Below, piece after piece: positions 45,919-56,061 of a stretch of 64,000 nucleotides of DNA. Location: the NCBI GenBank assembly GCA_944321845.1, contig CALUMT010000004.1, positions 16,333 through 80,332 on the forward strand, given 5' to 3'. Source of the DNA: an uncultured Butyricimonas sp. GTDB lineage: Bacteria; Bacteroidota; Bacteroidia; Bacteroidales; Marinifilaceae. The position numbers and the translations under genes are program-made. The notes under the pieces are model-generated. The model did no database searches. It was not told where the DNA came from and saw only the letters and a list, made by a program, of their open reading frames with translations. Position 1 is the stretch's first letter. Every line of letters starts with the position of its first letter.

Positions 45919-46818
45919 CTATTCGCGCAAGCGCCGGACATATTCCGTTGGCGTGCATTGACAGAATTTCTTGAATAAACGGCTCAAATGCTGGGGATAA
46001 TCAAAGCCCAATTCATAGGCTACCTGAGAGATGTTTGCTCCTGTAGCAAGTTCATTTCTCGCCCGTTGAATGACGTATTGACGGATATAATTGCTCGCGG
46101 TATCCCCGGTCATCTTTTTGATGAGATCCCCGAAATAATTCGCGGACATACAGAGCTTGTCCGCGCAATACTGCACGGTAGGAATGCCGAGTTGCAATTG
46201 AAGTTTTCCCTCGTAATATTCACGCAACAAGCTATTGAATTTCATCAGGACGTCAGTATTTTCCAGCCTCCGGGTAACGAACTGCCGATTATAGAAGCGT
46301 TGGCAGAAATTCAAGACCAATTCGATATACCCCACGATAATCGCGTTTTGAAGGTCGTCATGCCTTTTTTGAAGTTCATCCTTTATCTGCCGCATCAGCA
46401 GAACGAATATATCATGTTCCTCGTCGGTCATGTGCAAGGCTTCATTGACTCGATAATCAAAAAAAGTGTAATTCTTTATCGCCTTTTCCAGTGGAGTACC
46501 GTACAACAGGTCCGGGTGGAAAAGCAAGGCCCATCCCGTCAACTCCACCCGTTCGCCATTATCTTCTTTCCCACCGATTTGCCCGGGAGCTACACAAATG
46601 ACAGTTCCCTCCTTGTAGTCGTACTTCCCACACCCGTAAGTCAGATCAATATCCGCCTTATCATGAAAAAAAATACCGTAGACGCTATAATTATTCAGAC
46701 TATGCCGGACAGGAGATAATTCCGCGTACTCGATGACTGAAACCAACGGGTGCTGATCAACCTGTCCAACCCAATGGTTATAGTCCCCCACGTTTTTTAT
46801 TTTCATAATCTTACTCAT
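45919..46818 (-). CDS. AraC family transcriptional regulator
   Basis: 299 residues. The N-terminal ~190 residues are a cupin-like sensing domain (DIDLTYGCGKYDYKEGTVICVAPGQIG); the C-terminal ~95 residues hold two helix-turn-helix motifs with TVQYCADKLCMSANYFGDLIKKMTG and ISQVAYELGFDYPQHLSRLFKKFCQCTPTEY-like text characteristic of AraC. It is divergent from the four-gene module starting at 46982, which it most likely controls. Start at the first Met or at Met5; not resolvable. Confidence 0.9.
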   Translation of the reverse strand: MSKIMKIKNVGDYNHWVGQVDQHPLVSVIEYAELSPVRHSLNNYSVYGIFFHDKADIDLTYGCGKYDYKEGTVICVAPGQIGGKEDNGERVELTGWALLFHPDLLYGTPLEKAIKNYTFFDYRVNEALHMTDEEHDIFVLLMRQIKDELQKRHDDLQNAIIVGYIELVLNFCQRFYNRQFVTRRLENTDVLMKFNSLLREYYEGKLQLQLGIPTVQYCADKLCMSANYFGDLIKKMTGDTASNYIRQYVIQRARNELATGANISQVAYELGFDYPQHLSRLFKKFCQCTPTEYVRRLRE

Positions 46819-46890
46819 GGTGTCTCGTTTAAAGTTAATGGCTATACGCGAAAATACATCATTTCGAACACAATAACAGGATGACGGAGT

Positions 46891-46917
46891 GTAAAATCAG
46901 TAAAAACGGTAAGAACT
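46891..46917. repeat. Three tandem 9-bp repeats upstream of the redox module
   Basis: GTAAAATCA, GTAAAAACG and GTAAGAACT stand in tandem at 46891, 46900 and 46909. They lie about 50-80 bp upstream of the expected transcription start, a normal place for an AraC-type activator. Proposed binding site only. Confidence 0.4.
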
Positions 46918-46954
46918 TCCCACTTATCGATACAGCAGTCTTCAAGCACGGGAA

Positions 46955-46962
46955 TAATTTTG
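46955..46962 (+). promoter_or_regulatory. -7 element of the AraC-linked module
   Basis: TAATTTTG, exact TAnnTTTG, 20 bp before the first ORF. No TTTG at -33, as expected for an activator-dependent promoter. Confidence 0.5.
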
Positions 46963-46981
46963 TAGCATCAACAATATCAAA

Positions 46982-48341
<1,360 letters not shown>

Positions 48342-48350
48342 TAACATGCC

Positions 48351-49343
48351 ATGAAACTTACAGTAAACATTCTGCTTTTATTCCTCGCACTATCATGCGA
48401 CACAAAAGATACCCAAGATCCACCTCAACAAGATATGACAGAAATGAATAAGAAGAATATTGGAAATGTGTTGGCTCTTTACCCTAAACCATTAACAGTT
48501 GTTGGGACTATGGTAAATGGAAAAGTCAATTGGCTTGTGGTTGGCCATACCGGTATCATTGGCCATAATCGCATACTTGTCAGTATGAGTAAAAGCCACT
48601 ATACCAACCAGGGAATTAAGAAATCAAAAAAACTTTCCATCAATCTCGTCAGCAGAGAAATGCTGGCTCAAGCAGACTACGTTGGAAGCGTAAGCGGTGC
48701 TACCATCGACAAATCTACTGTCTTTGATTATCATACGGGAGAAAACGGTAGTCCAGTAATTGATAAATCACCTGTTTCAATGGAATGTGCAGTGGAAGAA
48801 ATCCATGAAACGAAGGATTTCGATAACTTCATCTGCTCCATTGTAAACACGTACGCCTCTCCAGAAATCCTCGACGAAGAAGGAAAAATTGACTATTCCA
48901 AATTCAAACCCGTATTATTTGAATTTCCCAGCTATTCTTACCTGGCAACAGGCGAAGTGCTTGGGAAATGCCTAAACTTAAACACACAACCAAGCATGTG
49001 CGCAAAACTCCCCATGTCAGATAACGGTATCGTACGTCTATCGAAAATAGAAGTCCATCCGGAATACATCGAAGAATACATGAAATACGCGATAGAAGTA
49101 GGAGAGATATCCTTACGTACAGAACCAGGAGTCCTTACCATGTACGCTGTTCAAGAAAAAGAGAAACCTTGTATGATAACAATCCTCGAAACTTACGCGA
49201 ATGCAGATGCTTATGAGTCGCATATTGCCTCTCAACACTTTCAAAAATATAAGCAAGGAACTCTACACATGGTCAAGAAACTAACACTGACAGACCAAAT
49301 ACCTCTCAATTCAGCCAATCGAATCAATAATTTTATTCAATAA
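48351..49343 (+). CDS. Lipoprotein: flavin-reductase-like domain fused to ABM domain
   Basis: 330 residues. A lipoprotein signal with ALSCDT (Cys near residue 16) is followed by a flavin reductase/flavoredoxin-type FMN-binding domain (about residues 35-205: NGKVNWLVVGHTGIIGHNRILVSMS-like text and KKLSINLVSREML). The C-terminal ~95 residues (RLSKIEVHPEYIEEYMKYA ... ILETYANADAYESHIASQHF) match the antibiotic biosynthesis monooxygenase (ABM) dimeric alpha/beta barrel. An envelope-anchored fusion of these two is unusual. It follows the aldo/keto reductase by 9 bp and precedes the CMD/cupin gene by 11 bp. Confidence 0.8.
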   Translation: MKLTVNILLLFLALSCDTKDTQDPPQQDMTEMNKKNIGNVLALYPKPLTVVGTMVNGKVNWLVVGHTGIIGHNRILVSMSKSHYTNQGIKKSKKLSINLVSREMLAQADYVGSVSGATIDKSTVFDYHTGENGSPVIDKSPVSMECAVEEIHETKDFDNFICSIVNTYASPEILDEEGKIDYSKFKPVLFEFPSYSYLATGEVLGKCLNLNTQPSMCAKLPMSDNGIVRLSKIEVHPEYIEEYMKYAIEVGEISLRTEPGVLTMYAVQEKEKPCMITILETYANADAYESHIASQHFQKYKQGTLHMVKKLTLTDQIPLNSANRINNFIQ

Positions 49344-49354
49344 ATACAATCATC

Positions 49355-50170
49355 ATGAACAAATTATTTTTAATTTCAGTACTCAGTATTTTAACTATTA
49401 ATGCTATGGCACAGGGAAAAATTGTACAAACAGCAGGTAGGGACCAATTAGGAAAATTCGCCCCGAAATTTGCAGAACTCAACGATGATGTACTTTTCGG
49501 AGAGGTATGGAGTCGCACCGATAAACTTGGATTACGGGATCGCAGTTTAGTCACAATCACCTCATTGATCAGTCAAGGGATCACGGACAACTCCCTGACC
49601 TTTCATCTGCAGTCTGCCAAGAAAAATGGTATCACACGTGAAGAAATTGCCGAGATTATCACCCACATCGGATTTTATGCCGGCTGGCCAAAAGCATGGG
49701 CTGCATTTAACCTCGCTAAAAATGTATGGGCAGAAGACAGTACCGGGCAAGATGCCAAAACTGCATTCCAGAATAAAATGATATTCCCAATCGGAGAACC
49801 GAACACGGCTTACGCCCAATATTTCATCGGGAATAGTTATCTCGCCCCGGTTTCAAAGGAAATGATTCCGATTTTCAACGTTACGTTCGAACCTCGCTGT
49901 CGCAACAACTGGCATATTCACAAGGCATCGAAAGGTGGTGGACAAATGCTTATCGGAGTGGCTGGTCGTGGCTGGTATCAAGAAGAAGGCAAAGCAGCTG
50001 TCGAGATACTTCCCGGCACGGTTATCCACATTCCTGCGAATGTCAAACACTGGCACGGAGCGGCCGCAGACAGTTGGTTCGCACATCTTGCCTTTGAAAT
50101 CCCGGGGGAAGATTCCGCAAATGAATGGTTAGAACCCGTGAATGACGAACAATACAACAAGCTTAAATAA
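49355..50170 (+). CDS. Exported carboxymuconolactone-decarboxylase-like / cupin fusion
   Basis: 271 residues. Signal peptide LFLISVLSILTINAMAQ, then a carboxymuconolactone decarboxylase-like domain (about residues 30-125: SLVTITSLISQG, FHLQSAKKNGITREEIAEIITHIGFYAGWPKA), lacking the AhpD CxxC. The C-terminal cupin (about 160-265) reads VTFEP...NWHIH...Q...HIPANVKHWHGA, resembling the manganese cupin hydroxynitrile lyase family, with the His/His/Gln/His metal set kept but four extra residues between the HxH and the Gln. The combination suggests a metal-dependent periplasmic lyase/oxygenase; reaction unknown. Last gene of the module. Confidence 0.82.
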   Translation: MNKLFLISVLSILTINAMAQGKIVQTAGRDQLGKFAPKFAELNDDVLFGEVWSRTDKLGLRDRSLVTITSLISQGITDNSLTFHLQSAKKNGITREEIAEIITHIGFYAGWPKAWAAFNLAKNVWAEDSTGQDAKTAFQNKMIFPIGEPNTAYAQYFIGNSYLAPVSKEMIPIFNVTFEPRCRNNWHIHKASKGGGQMLIGVAGRGWYQEEGKAAVEILPGTVIHIPANVKHWHGAAADSWFAHLAFEIPGEDSANEWLEPVNDEQYNKLK

Positions 50171-50227
50171 CAATAAGAACAAACTTCACACCTGCCCGAT
50201 ATATAACAGGTACATATTCTATAAACA

Positions 50228-50259
50228 GAAAAAGAGTTCGGCATTTAGCCGAACTCTTT
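50228..50259. terminator. Terminator between the redox module and the porin gene
   Basis: AAAGAGTTCGGC (50231-50242) pairs with GCCGAACTCTTT (50248-50259), 5-nt loop. The minus strand has a good T-run, so it ends the glpT-gdpD-porin transcript; it is weaker on the plus strand. Confidence 0.85.
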
Positions 50260-50302
50260 CCATAATCCCATATTTATTACTTATCCAATTTCCCGTATTG
50301 GC

Positions 50303-51652
50303 TTAGAAAGCGAAAGCCACACGCAATTGTAACTGATGGAAGTTCTTGTCATCCGGGAAGTATACGTTTGACAAGTTTGCGTATTGGTATTCACCCATGA
50401 TTTTCACGTACTCGTTGAAAGAGAAGTTCAAACCAAGAGTAACGGCATGCATCTTACCACCATCAACGCTGGACCAGCGAGGGTAATCCACAATATTACC
50501 TTCTGGGTAGAATTTATTATTTCCATAAACGAAACGATCTCCTTTGGTAATATCGGCCAAGTCCGTATAAGTATAACGAGCTACAAGTTCCAATGCGTTT
50601 TTGTCACCCATACCCTTCAACAAACCATATTCTTGGTCGTAAGTATAAGCCTTTCCACAAAGTAAATAACCCAATTCAATATAACCACCATTTAACAATG
50701 TCGGACGAAGTTTATTACCACCTAACCAACTAGGTAAAGTCTGCCAGCTCTGTTGGCCTCCTAATTGACTCTCAAACATAGTTTGGTCCGGACGTTTTTT
50801 CCATACACGAGTCCACATATATTCTGCTCTCGTAAAGAAACGATCTGAACGGAACAAAACTTCTGGAGTAATCGTCACGGCATTATTAGCCCAAGGCAAA
50901 TCCAAATTCAGGAATTCGGTATCATCATCCACGTAAGTCTGCATGTTAGCAGAATAATTTACATCAGTTTTCAAAACACCATCTTGAATAACTTCACCAC
51001 CATTAAAATGCTGATAACGGGCAGAGAAACCGAACTGGAATGTTTGATGTACCTCGTTCACTGGCTTGTATAACCAACGCCCACTTAAACTCATTCCCTG
51101 GTATCCAGCTTCTTGGTCGTTGTATTTGAATTGAGCGAAAATACCCTGATCAAAGAAGAAGTTCTGATTAAAGAACTTATAAGTAGCACCCAAAGCACGT
51201 CCTGGAGCTAAAGCCTGAACAGAAGCCGGACGAGTGATGAAGTGATAATTATAAGAACTCGTCATATTACTCATGGAAGAAGGTTCATTATAATATCCCA
51301 CTTTCACACTATGAATCCCGTACTCTGATTCATTGAAATTATAACGAACGAACAAATTCTTTTGGCTGAATTTACCTTTTCCGAAAGCAAAATCTGCATA
51401 GAAATATAACTTTCCGTAAGTCAAAGCTGCATGTACACGGGCATCAGTGATAGCAGCACCAGATTTCATTGGAGTCCAATCTGAATGAAAATATGCAAAA
51501 TCTGCAAACATACGTCCCCCAACACTAGCTTTCACATTCTCGTCTTTGCTGATATATTTCAACAACGGATTTACATCTTCCTGCGCCTTAACTGCCGAGG
51601 TCGTGCACATAGCAGCAACCAACATGGCAGGCAATAAAATATGTTTTTTCAT
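50303..51652 (-). CDS. Phosphate-selective porin O/P-like outer-membrane protein
   Basis: 449 residues with an N-terminal Sec signal (LLPAMLVAAMCTTSAVKAQ), alternating beta-strands throughout and a C-terminal aromatic LRVAFAF, the outer-membrane beta-barrel sorting signal. The text ADARVHAALTYGKLYFYADFAFGKG and RSDRFFTRAEYMWTRVWKK resembles the OprO/OprP family of anion-selective porins. It lies 32 bp after the glycerophosphodiesterase gene and probably lets phosphorylated glycerol compounds or phosphate cross the outer membrane. Confidence 0.82.
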   Translation of the reverse strand: MKKHILLPAMLVAAMCTTSAVKAQEDVNPLLKYISKDENVKASVGGRMFADFAYFHSDWTPMKSGAAITDARVHAALTYGKLYFYADFAFGKGKFSQKNLFVRYNFNESEYGIHSVKVGYYNEPSSMSNMTSSYNYHFITRPASVQALAPGRALGATYKFFNQNFFFDQGIFAQFKYNDQEAGYQGMSLSGRWLYKPVNEVHQTFQFGFSARYQHFNGGEVIQDGVLKTDVNYSANMQTYVDDDTEFLNLDLPWANNAVTITPEVLFRSDRFFTRAEYMWTRVWKKRPDQTMFESQLGGQQSWQTLPSWLGGNKLRPTLLNGGYIELGYLLCGKAYTYDQEYGLLKGMGDKNALELVARYTYTDLADITKGDRFVYGNNKFYPEGNIVDYPRWSSVDGGKMHAVTLGLNFSFNEYVKIMGEYQYANLSNVYFPDDKNFHQLQLRVAFAF

Positions 51653-51684
51653 ATATCTATAATAAGTACAAATTAAACGTGGAA

Positions 51685-53214
51685 TTATTTTTCATAACCT
51701 AATTTTTCCAACAAATCACGGGCATCAGGTACAGCATGATATTCTTTTCTGAAACCATGGTCAATCATGAATTGCAAGGACATATCCGTGTGATTCGTGA
51801 AGAAAGCATCCAGATAAGGAGCCTCATAACGAGTACCACCTTCAGTTCCCCAGTTATACAGACCGAAATATTTTGCCATCTGATCGTAAGAATCGAAAGA
51901 ATAAGGATGATTTTTCATCTTAGCCCGGTGAATCATATCATGTTGCCACGGATAGTTTAACTCGTCATAGTTATTCGGAGCTCCAGCAATAGACGGTCCC
52001 ATGTAATGAGCCTTCAACTCTACAGCCATATTGATGAAAGAAGCATATCCTTGAGGATTGTCATTTTGCAAATCTGTAGCAGCAGTTCCTTTCCACAACA
52101 AGAAACACATCGGGATTTCACCCTTGAAAATTTTGGCTGAACGATCCAAACTTTGCAAAGAGAATGTCTGAAGAATAACTTTACCTCTTGTATTTCCTAC
52201 GTTCACAGCTCCATTCGCAGTATAGAAAGGAACATTCTCAGCAACCTCTTTGGTCATGATATTCATATCTTCCACGCGGGCCAATTCATCATACACCATT
52301 TGCTCGAAATTACTCGGGTTCAACCAAGGTTCTTTGAACTCGATGTAGATACCCGGAATATTTTCTGATTGTACATCATCTTCAACATACTCAAAAGTAT
52401 ATCTAACTACAGCATCCTTAATCGTGCTACCGTCTTTCAAATAATTGATCGGATTATTAATAGAATCTTTAGTTTCTTCAATATTCACAATCACACGATG
52501 TCCCTTATAATCATTATCTTTATTACCATTATACTTATCCCAGAATTTAAATTTCCCATCAGGATTTTCACCGCCTTCATATCTTTTCAACTTATATCCT
52601 TTGGAATATTTAATCAAATCTGTCAAAGTAGAGATGTACTGGTGCTTCGTCGTAAAACCACTACGAGCCTGCTCCATGCTAGCAGGATCCTGATTAAACC
52701 AAGAACCGGCATCCAACATCAGTAACTCATAATAAGTATAAGAACACGGATAGTTGGGCACGAAAGCTTCTCTGTCTCGAGCTAATAACTTCTCGGTTTT
52801 AGCCTCATCGTAACCTAAAATGTTTTTATAATAATGACGACGCTCTTGTTCCGGGAATCTTTCTCCAAAAACATCCTCAATATTGGTAGTCCGTTTCAGG
52901 TCAGTATCATGTAAAGCCAAAATAACACCATCCTTAGAAACCTGCAAGTCTGCCTCCAAATAGTCAGCACCCATATGACGAGCCCAACGGAAAGCTGCCT
53001 CTGTTTCTTCCGGAGCCCAATACGTTGTTCCACGGTGAGCCACTACGGCTAAGTCAGGTACATAATCACGTACTTTCTGCATCTCGGTCGAGAGCGTATC
53101 AACATGAACACGAGCTGCATCAGCATACGTGTCGTTGAATTCTTGATTTTCGCATGACATGAAAGACAAAGCGACTCCACATGTCAATGCCATTAGAATT
53201 GATTTGTTAATCAT
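51685..53214 (-). CDS. Glycerophosphodiester phosphodiesterase, lipoprotein
   Basis: 509 residues. Lipoprotein signal with lipobox SFMSC at residue ~20. GDPD-family TIM barrel: VAHRGTTYWAPEET (catalytic His, Glu), LEADLQVSKDGV and ALHDTDLKRTTN (metal ligands and second His) all near residues 58-110. Large insertions (residues ~115-240) make it longer than the usual ~330. It would cleave glycerophosphodiesters outside the cytoplasm to glycerol 3-phosphate, which GlpT, encoded upstream in the same transcript, imports. Confidence 0.92.
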   Translation of the reverse strand: MINKSILMALTCGVALSFMSCENQEFNDTYADAARVHVDTLSTEMQKVRDYVPDLAVVAHRGTTYWAPEETEAAFRWARHMGADYLEADLQVSKDGVILALHDTDLKRTTNIEDVFGERFPEQERRHYYKNILGYDEAKTEKLLARDREAFVPNYPCSYTYYELLMLDAGSWFNQDPASMEQARSGFTTKHQYISTLTDLIKYSKGYKLKRYEGGENPDGKFKFWDKYNGNKDNDYKGHRVIVNIEETKDSINNPINYLKDGSTIKDAVVRYTFEYVEDDVQSENIPGIYIEFKEPWLNPSNFEQMVYDELARVEDMNIMTKEVAENVPFYTANGAVNVGNTRGKVILQTFSLQSLDRSAKIFKGEIPMCFLLWKGTAATDLQNDNPQGYASFINMAVELKAHYMGPSIAGAPNNYDELNYPWQHDMIHRAKMKNHPYSFDSYDQMAKYFGLYNWGTEGGTRYEAPYLDAFFTNHTDMSLQFMIDHGFRKEYHAVPDARDLLEKLGYEK

Positions 53215-53242
53215 AGTTGTTAAAAAAGTTGATTAATGATAA

Positions 53243-54586
53243 TTACTTATTTTTATTTTTAACAAGATATTGTTCTTCCTTGTAAGTAAATCCGGTGAAC
53301 ACAATCGCGAGGACGCAAGCGAGTAACAGCACGATAAAGTTGATGTTCCAACCGAAATGTTGAACCAGATAACCCAACATGATATTGGACAAGATTGCCG
53401 TTCCGAAGAAATATCCGAAGAATCCCGTTAACCCGGCAGCGGTTCCAGCTGCTTTCTTGGGAGCCAAATCAAGCGCATGTACTCCAATCAACATCACAGG
53501 ACCATAAATCAAGAAACCTATAGCAATCAAGCAAATGATATCCATTGTCGGGGTATGGCTGAATTGCCAGTAAATCAAGATAAACACGGCAACAGCTGCC
53601 ATATAAAGCATCGTGGTCAATGCACGACGACCGCTGAATACCTTATCACTCAACCAGCCACATACAATCGTACCCGGGATTGCCGCAAATTCATAAGCAA
53701 AATAAGCCCAACCCACTTCTTTGATATTATAACCTTTCACTTCATCCAAATAGGTCGGAGCCCAATCCAATACCCCGTAACGGATCAAGTAAATGAACGC
53801 ATTGGCAATAGCAATAAACCAAAGGGTTTTATTGTTCAATACGTACTTGAAGAAAATCTCCTTGGCAGTTAATTCTTGCTCTGATTTTGCACTATAATTC
53901 TTCGGATAATCGTTGCGGTATTCTTCAATAGGAGGCAAACCACAAGATTGGGGCGTATCCCGAATCAACAAGTAAGCTATAAGTACAATACAGAAAGCCA
54001 CACAAGCGGGGAAGAAGAACGTTCCGGCCTGCCATGAACCGAACCAGGCTAATCCGACAGCTGCCATTGGGCCTACTAAAGCCCCACCCACGTTATGGGC
54101 GCAATTCCAGAATGACATCCACGTTCCCCGTTCATTATGCGAGAACCAGTGAGTCATCACACGGCCGCAAGGAGGCCATCCCATTCCTTGGAACCAACCG
54201 ATCAAGAATTGCAAAATAAACATTGCCACAATGGATGATGTCCCAATTGCAGTTCCTGAAATCAACGTTGCCAATGCGGTCAAAGTCAAACCTAAAGGCA
54301 AAAATTTGCGGGCACTACTACGGTCAGAAACTCCTCCCATGATAAATTTCGAGATACCATAAGCGATAGCGTTTGCAGACAAAGCTACACCCAACATACC
54401 TTTCTCGTACCCCATATTCAACAACTCCGGCATTGCCATCGTAAAGTTCTTGCGAACAAGATAATATCCTGCATAGCCAATAAATATACCAAAGAATACT
54501 TGCCAACGCAAACGTTGATACGTCGGGTCTATCTTTTCTTTGGGAAGTAAAGGGCGATGAGGCTCTGGCTTCAAAAAACTCCACAT
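53243..54586 (-). CDS. glpT: Glycerol-3-phosphate transporter (MFS, OPA family)
   Basis: 447 residues, 12 predicted membrane segments. The N-terminal signature YLVRKNFTMAMP and the loop MGGVSDRSSARKFLP are those of organophosphate:phosphate antiporters; FLIGWFQGMGWPPCGRVMTHWFS is the family hallmark. It imports glycerol 3-phosphate in exchange for phosphate. First gene of a glpT-phosphodiesterase-porin operon with its own perfect promoter (54716-54746). Confidence 0.94.
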   Translation of the reverse strand: MWSFLKPEPHRPLLPKEKIDPTYQRLRWQVFFGIFIGYAGYYLVRKNFTMAMPELLNMGYEKGMLGVALSANAIAYGISKFIMGGVSDRSSARKFLPLGLTLTALATLISGTAIGTSSIVAMFILQFLIGWFQGMGWPPCGRVMTHWFSHNERGTWMSFWNCAHNVGGALVGPMAAVGLAWFGSWQAGTFFFPACVAFCIVLIAYLLIRDTPQSCGLPPIEEYRNDYPKNYSAKSEQELTAKEIFFKYVLNNKTLWFIAIANAFIYLIRYGVLDWAPTYLDEVKGYNIKEVGWAYFAYEFAAIPGTIVCGWLSDKVFSGRRALTTMLYMAAVAVFILIYWQFSHTPTMDIICLIAIGFLIYGPVMLIGVHALDLAPKKAAGTAAGLTGFFGYFFGTAILSNIMLGYLVQHFGWNINFIVLLLACVLAIVFTGFTYKEEQYLVKNKNK

Positions 54587-54666
54587 AATCGTAAATTTTG
54601 GTTATTAATTATAATTCTCACTATCTATAAGATAACGTATCTAGTCTAAACTCAAATAATCCATGT

Positions 54667-54684
54667 ATCGAAACCAATCGAAGT
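54667..54684. promoter_or_regulatory. Putative GlpR operator downstream of the glpT promoter
   Basis: ATCGAAACCAATCGAAGT: two CGAA half-sites exactly 10 bp apart (54669, 54679), about 25-40 bp after the predicted glpT transcription start. 14 of its first 16 bases match the site at 59031 before glpA. The shared 10-mer CGACAAAAAT (54713-54722) also overlaps the glpT -7 box. Confidence 0.5.
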
Positions 54685-54715
54685 TTCACATGAAAGTTCT
54701 CATTTCATTTTGCGA

Positions 54716-54746
54716 CAAAAATAAAACAAAGCTCTATCAAAACAAA
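54716..54746 (-). promoter_or_regulatory. Promoter of glpT-gdpD-porin
   Basis: Minus strand: -33 TTTG (54743-54746), 19-bp spacer, -7 TATTTTTG (54716-54723). Both exact. Leader about 120 nt. Confidence 0.75.
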
Positions 54747-54839
54747 GCAAACGTAAGAAAAAATCGCACACTCTCTTTCATTCGCCATGTTAATAGCTTC
54801 GATTACGAAACATTTTTATAACAAAAGAGGAAAAATAAA

Positions 54840-56054
54840 TTATTCCAAGGCTTTCGCAAGGATAGATATCGGATGCTCGCAAGACTTCGAGGTAGACATT
54901 TCTATCTGCCATTTACAAGTCTCACAGTCAGTAACCACGTAATCTATATCACAAGCTTCGATTTGCCTGAACAAAGATTCACCTATATCTTGAGACGTCT
55001 TATAATTCTCTTTCTTAAACCCATAGGTACCAGCAATACCACAGCACTGAGAATCCAAAACCGTTAATTCCACATTAGGTATCAATTTCAACAGCTCAAT
55101 AGAATAATAGGCCCACCCCAGTTTTTCCATATGACAAGGCGTGTGATAAGCCACTTTTATTTTCTTACCATTGAATTTCAATTTAATGTCCTCTTGCATC
55201 AAAAGCCGGTAAATATAACGCGTCGACAGTTCCACCTGATCCCTAACATCTGCATTATCAATACCCAGCAGATGCGGATATTCGTCTCGAATAGTAAATG
55301 TACAAGTAGAAGAGGTTGCAATAACCGGCAAGTTATTTTGGTTGACAGATTCCCGAATGGAATTTATATTAATCTCTGCCTGCTTCTTAGCCTGGTTAAT
55401 AAAGCCATTAGATATCAATGCAACTCCACAGCATTTCTCCTTTTTCAACAACTGCACACCGATCCCCAAGGCATTCATCACCTTCACCAAATCTTTTCCT
55501 AATTGTGGGTTGTTATAATTCACGTAACACCCATGAAAATAACTCACCTGACGGGGGAAGGATGCCTGCTTTTTAGCCTCTTTCTTGTACCAACTCTCAA
55601 AGGTTCCAAAAGCATATTTCGGGAAAGTTCTCCTATGGTCTATTTTCAACACACCATCCAACACCGCTTTGGTTGGTTTCAACCCAAGAACCGCATTCAC
55701 CACGGGAGCAAATGGCGTAGACAAGGAACCGACCAAATCCGTATTAGCCAACATAAAATCACGAAGTTTAGGCTTCTTCTCACTATACTTAATACGGGCC
55801 GATTGGATGATGTCCCCAATTTTCACATTCGAAGGACAAGCAACCTCACAACGCTTGCAATTCAGACAATATTTTAGCGTCTCGTCATAGAAGTTATTTT
55901 TTTTCAAACGCAAACGCTCTCCATCAGGACCAGCCTGTTTGGGGCCCGGGAATGCCGGATTCACTGCAGCCACAGGGCAATATACCGTACATACCGTACA
56001 TTTTATACACTGCTCAAAATTATTATCGCTAATATTATGTTCTTGAAGATTCAT
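54840..56054 (-). CDS. glpC: Anaerobic glycerol-3-phosphate dehydrogenase subunit C
   Basis: 404 residues. Two [4Fe-4S] ferredoxin motifs near the N terminus (CIKCTVCTVYC, CLNCKRCEVAC), then two CCG domains with EKCCGVALI and DSQCCGIAG (heterodisulfide-reductase-like cysteine-rich motifs). It anchors the GlpAB dimer and passes electrons to menaquinone. It follows glpB by 7 bp and ends the glpABC operon. Confidence 0.95.
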   Translation of the reverse strand: MNLQEHNISDNNFEQCIKCTVCTVYCPVAAVNPAFPGPKQAGPDGERLRLKKNNFYDETLKYCLNCKRCEVACPSNVKIGDIIQSARIKYSEKKPKLRDFMLANTDLVGSLSTPFAPVVNAVLGLKPTKAVLDGVLKIDHRRTFPKYAFGTFESWYKKEAKKQASFPRQVSYFHGCYVNYNNPQLGKDLVKVMNALGIGVQLLKKEKCCGVALISNGFINQAKKQAEININSIRESVNQNNLPVIATSSTCTFTIRDEYPHLLGIDNADVRDQVELSTRYIYRLLMQEDIKLKFNGKKIKVAYHTPCHMEKLGWAYYSIELLKLIPNVELTVLDSQCCGIAGTYGFKKENYKTSQDIGESLFRQIEACDIDYVVTDCETCKWQIEMSTSKSCEHPISILAKALE

Positions 56055-56061
56055 AACTGTC

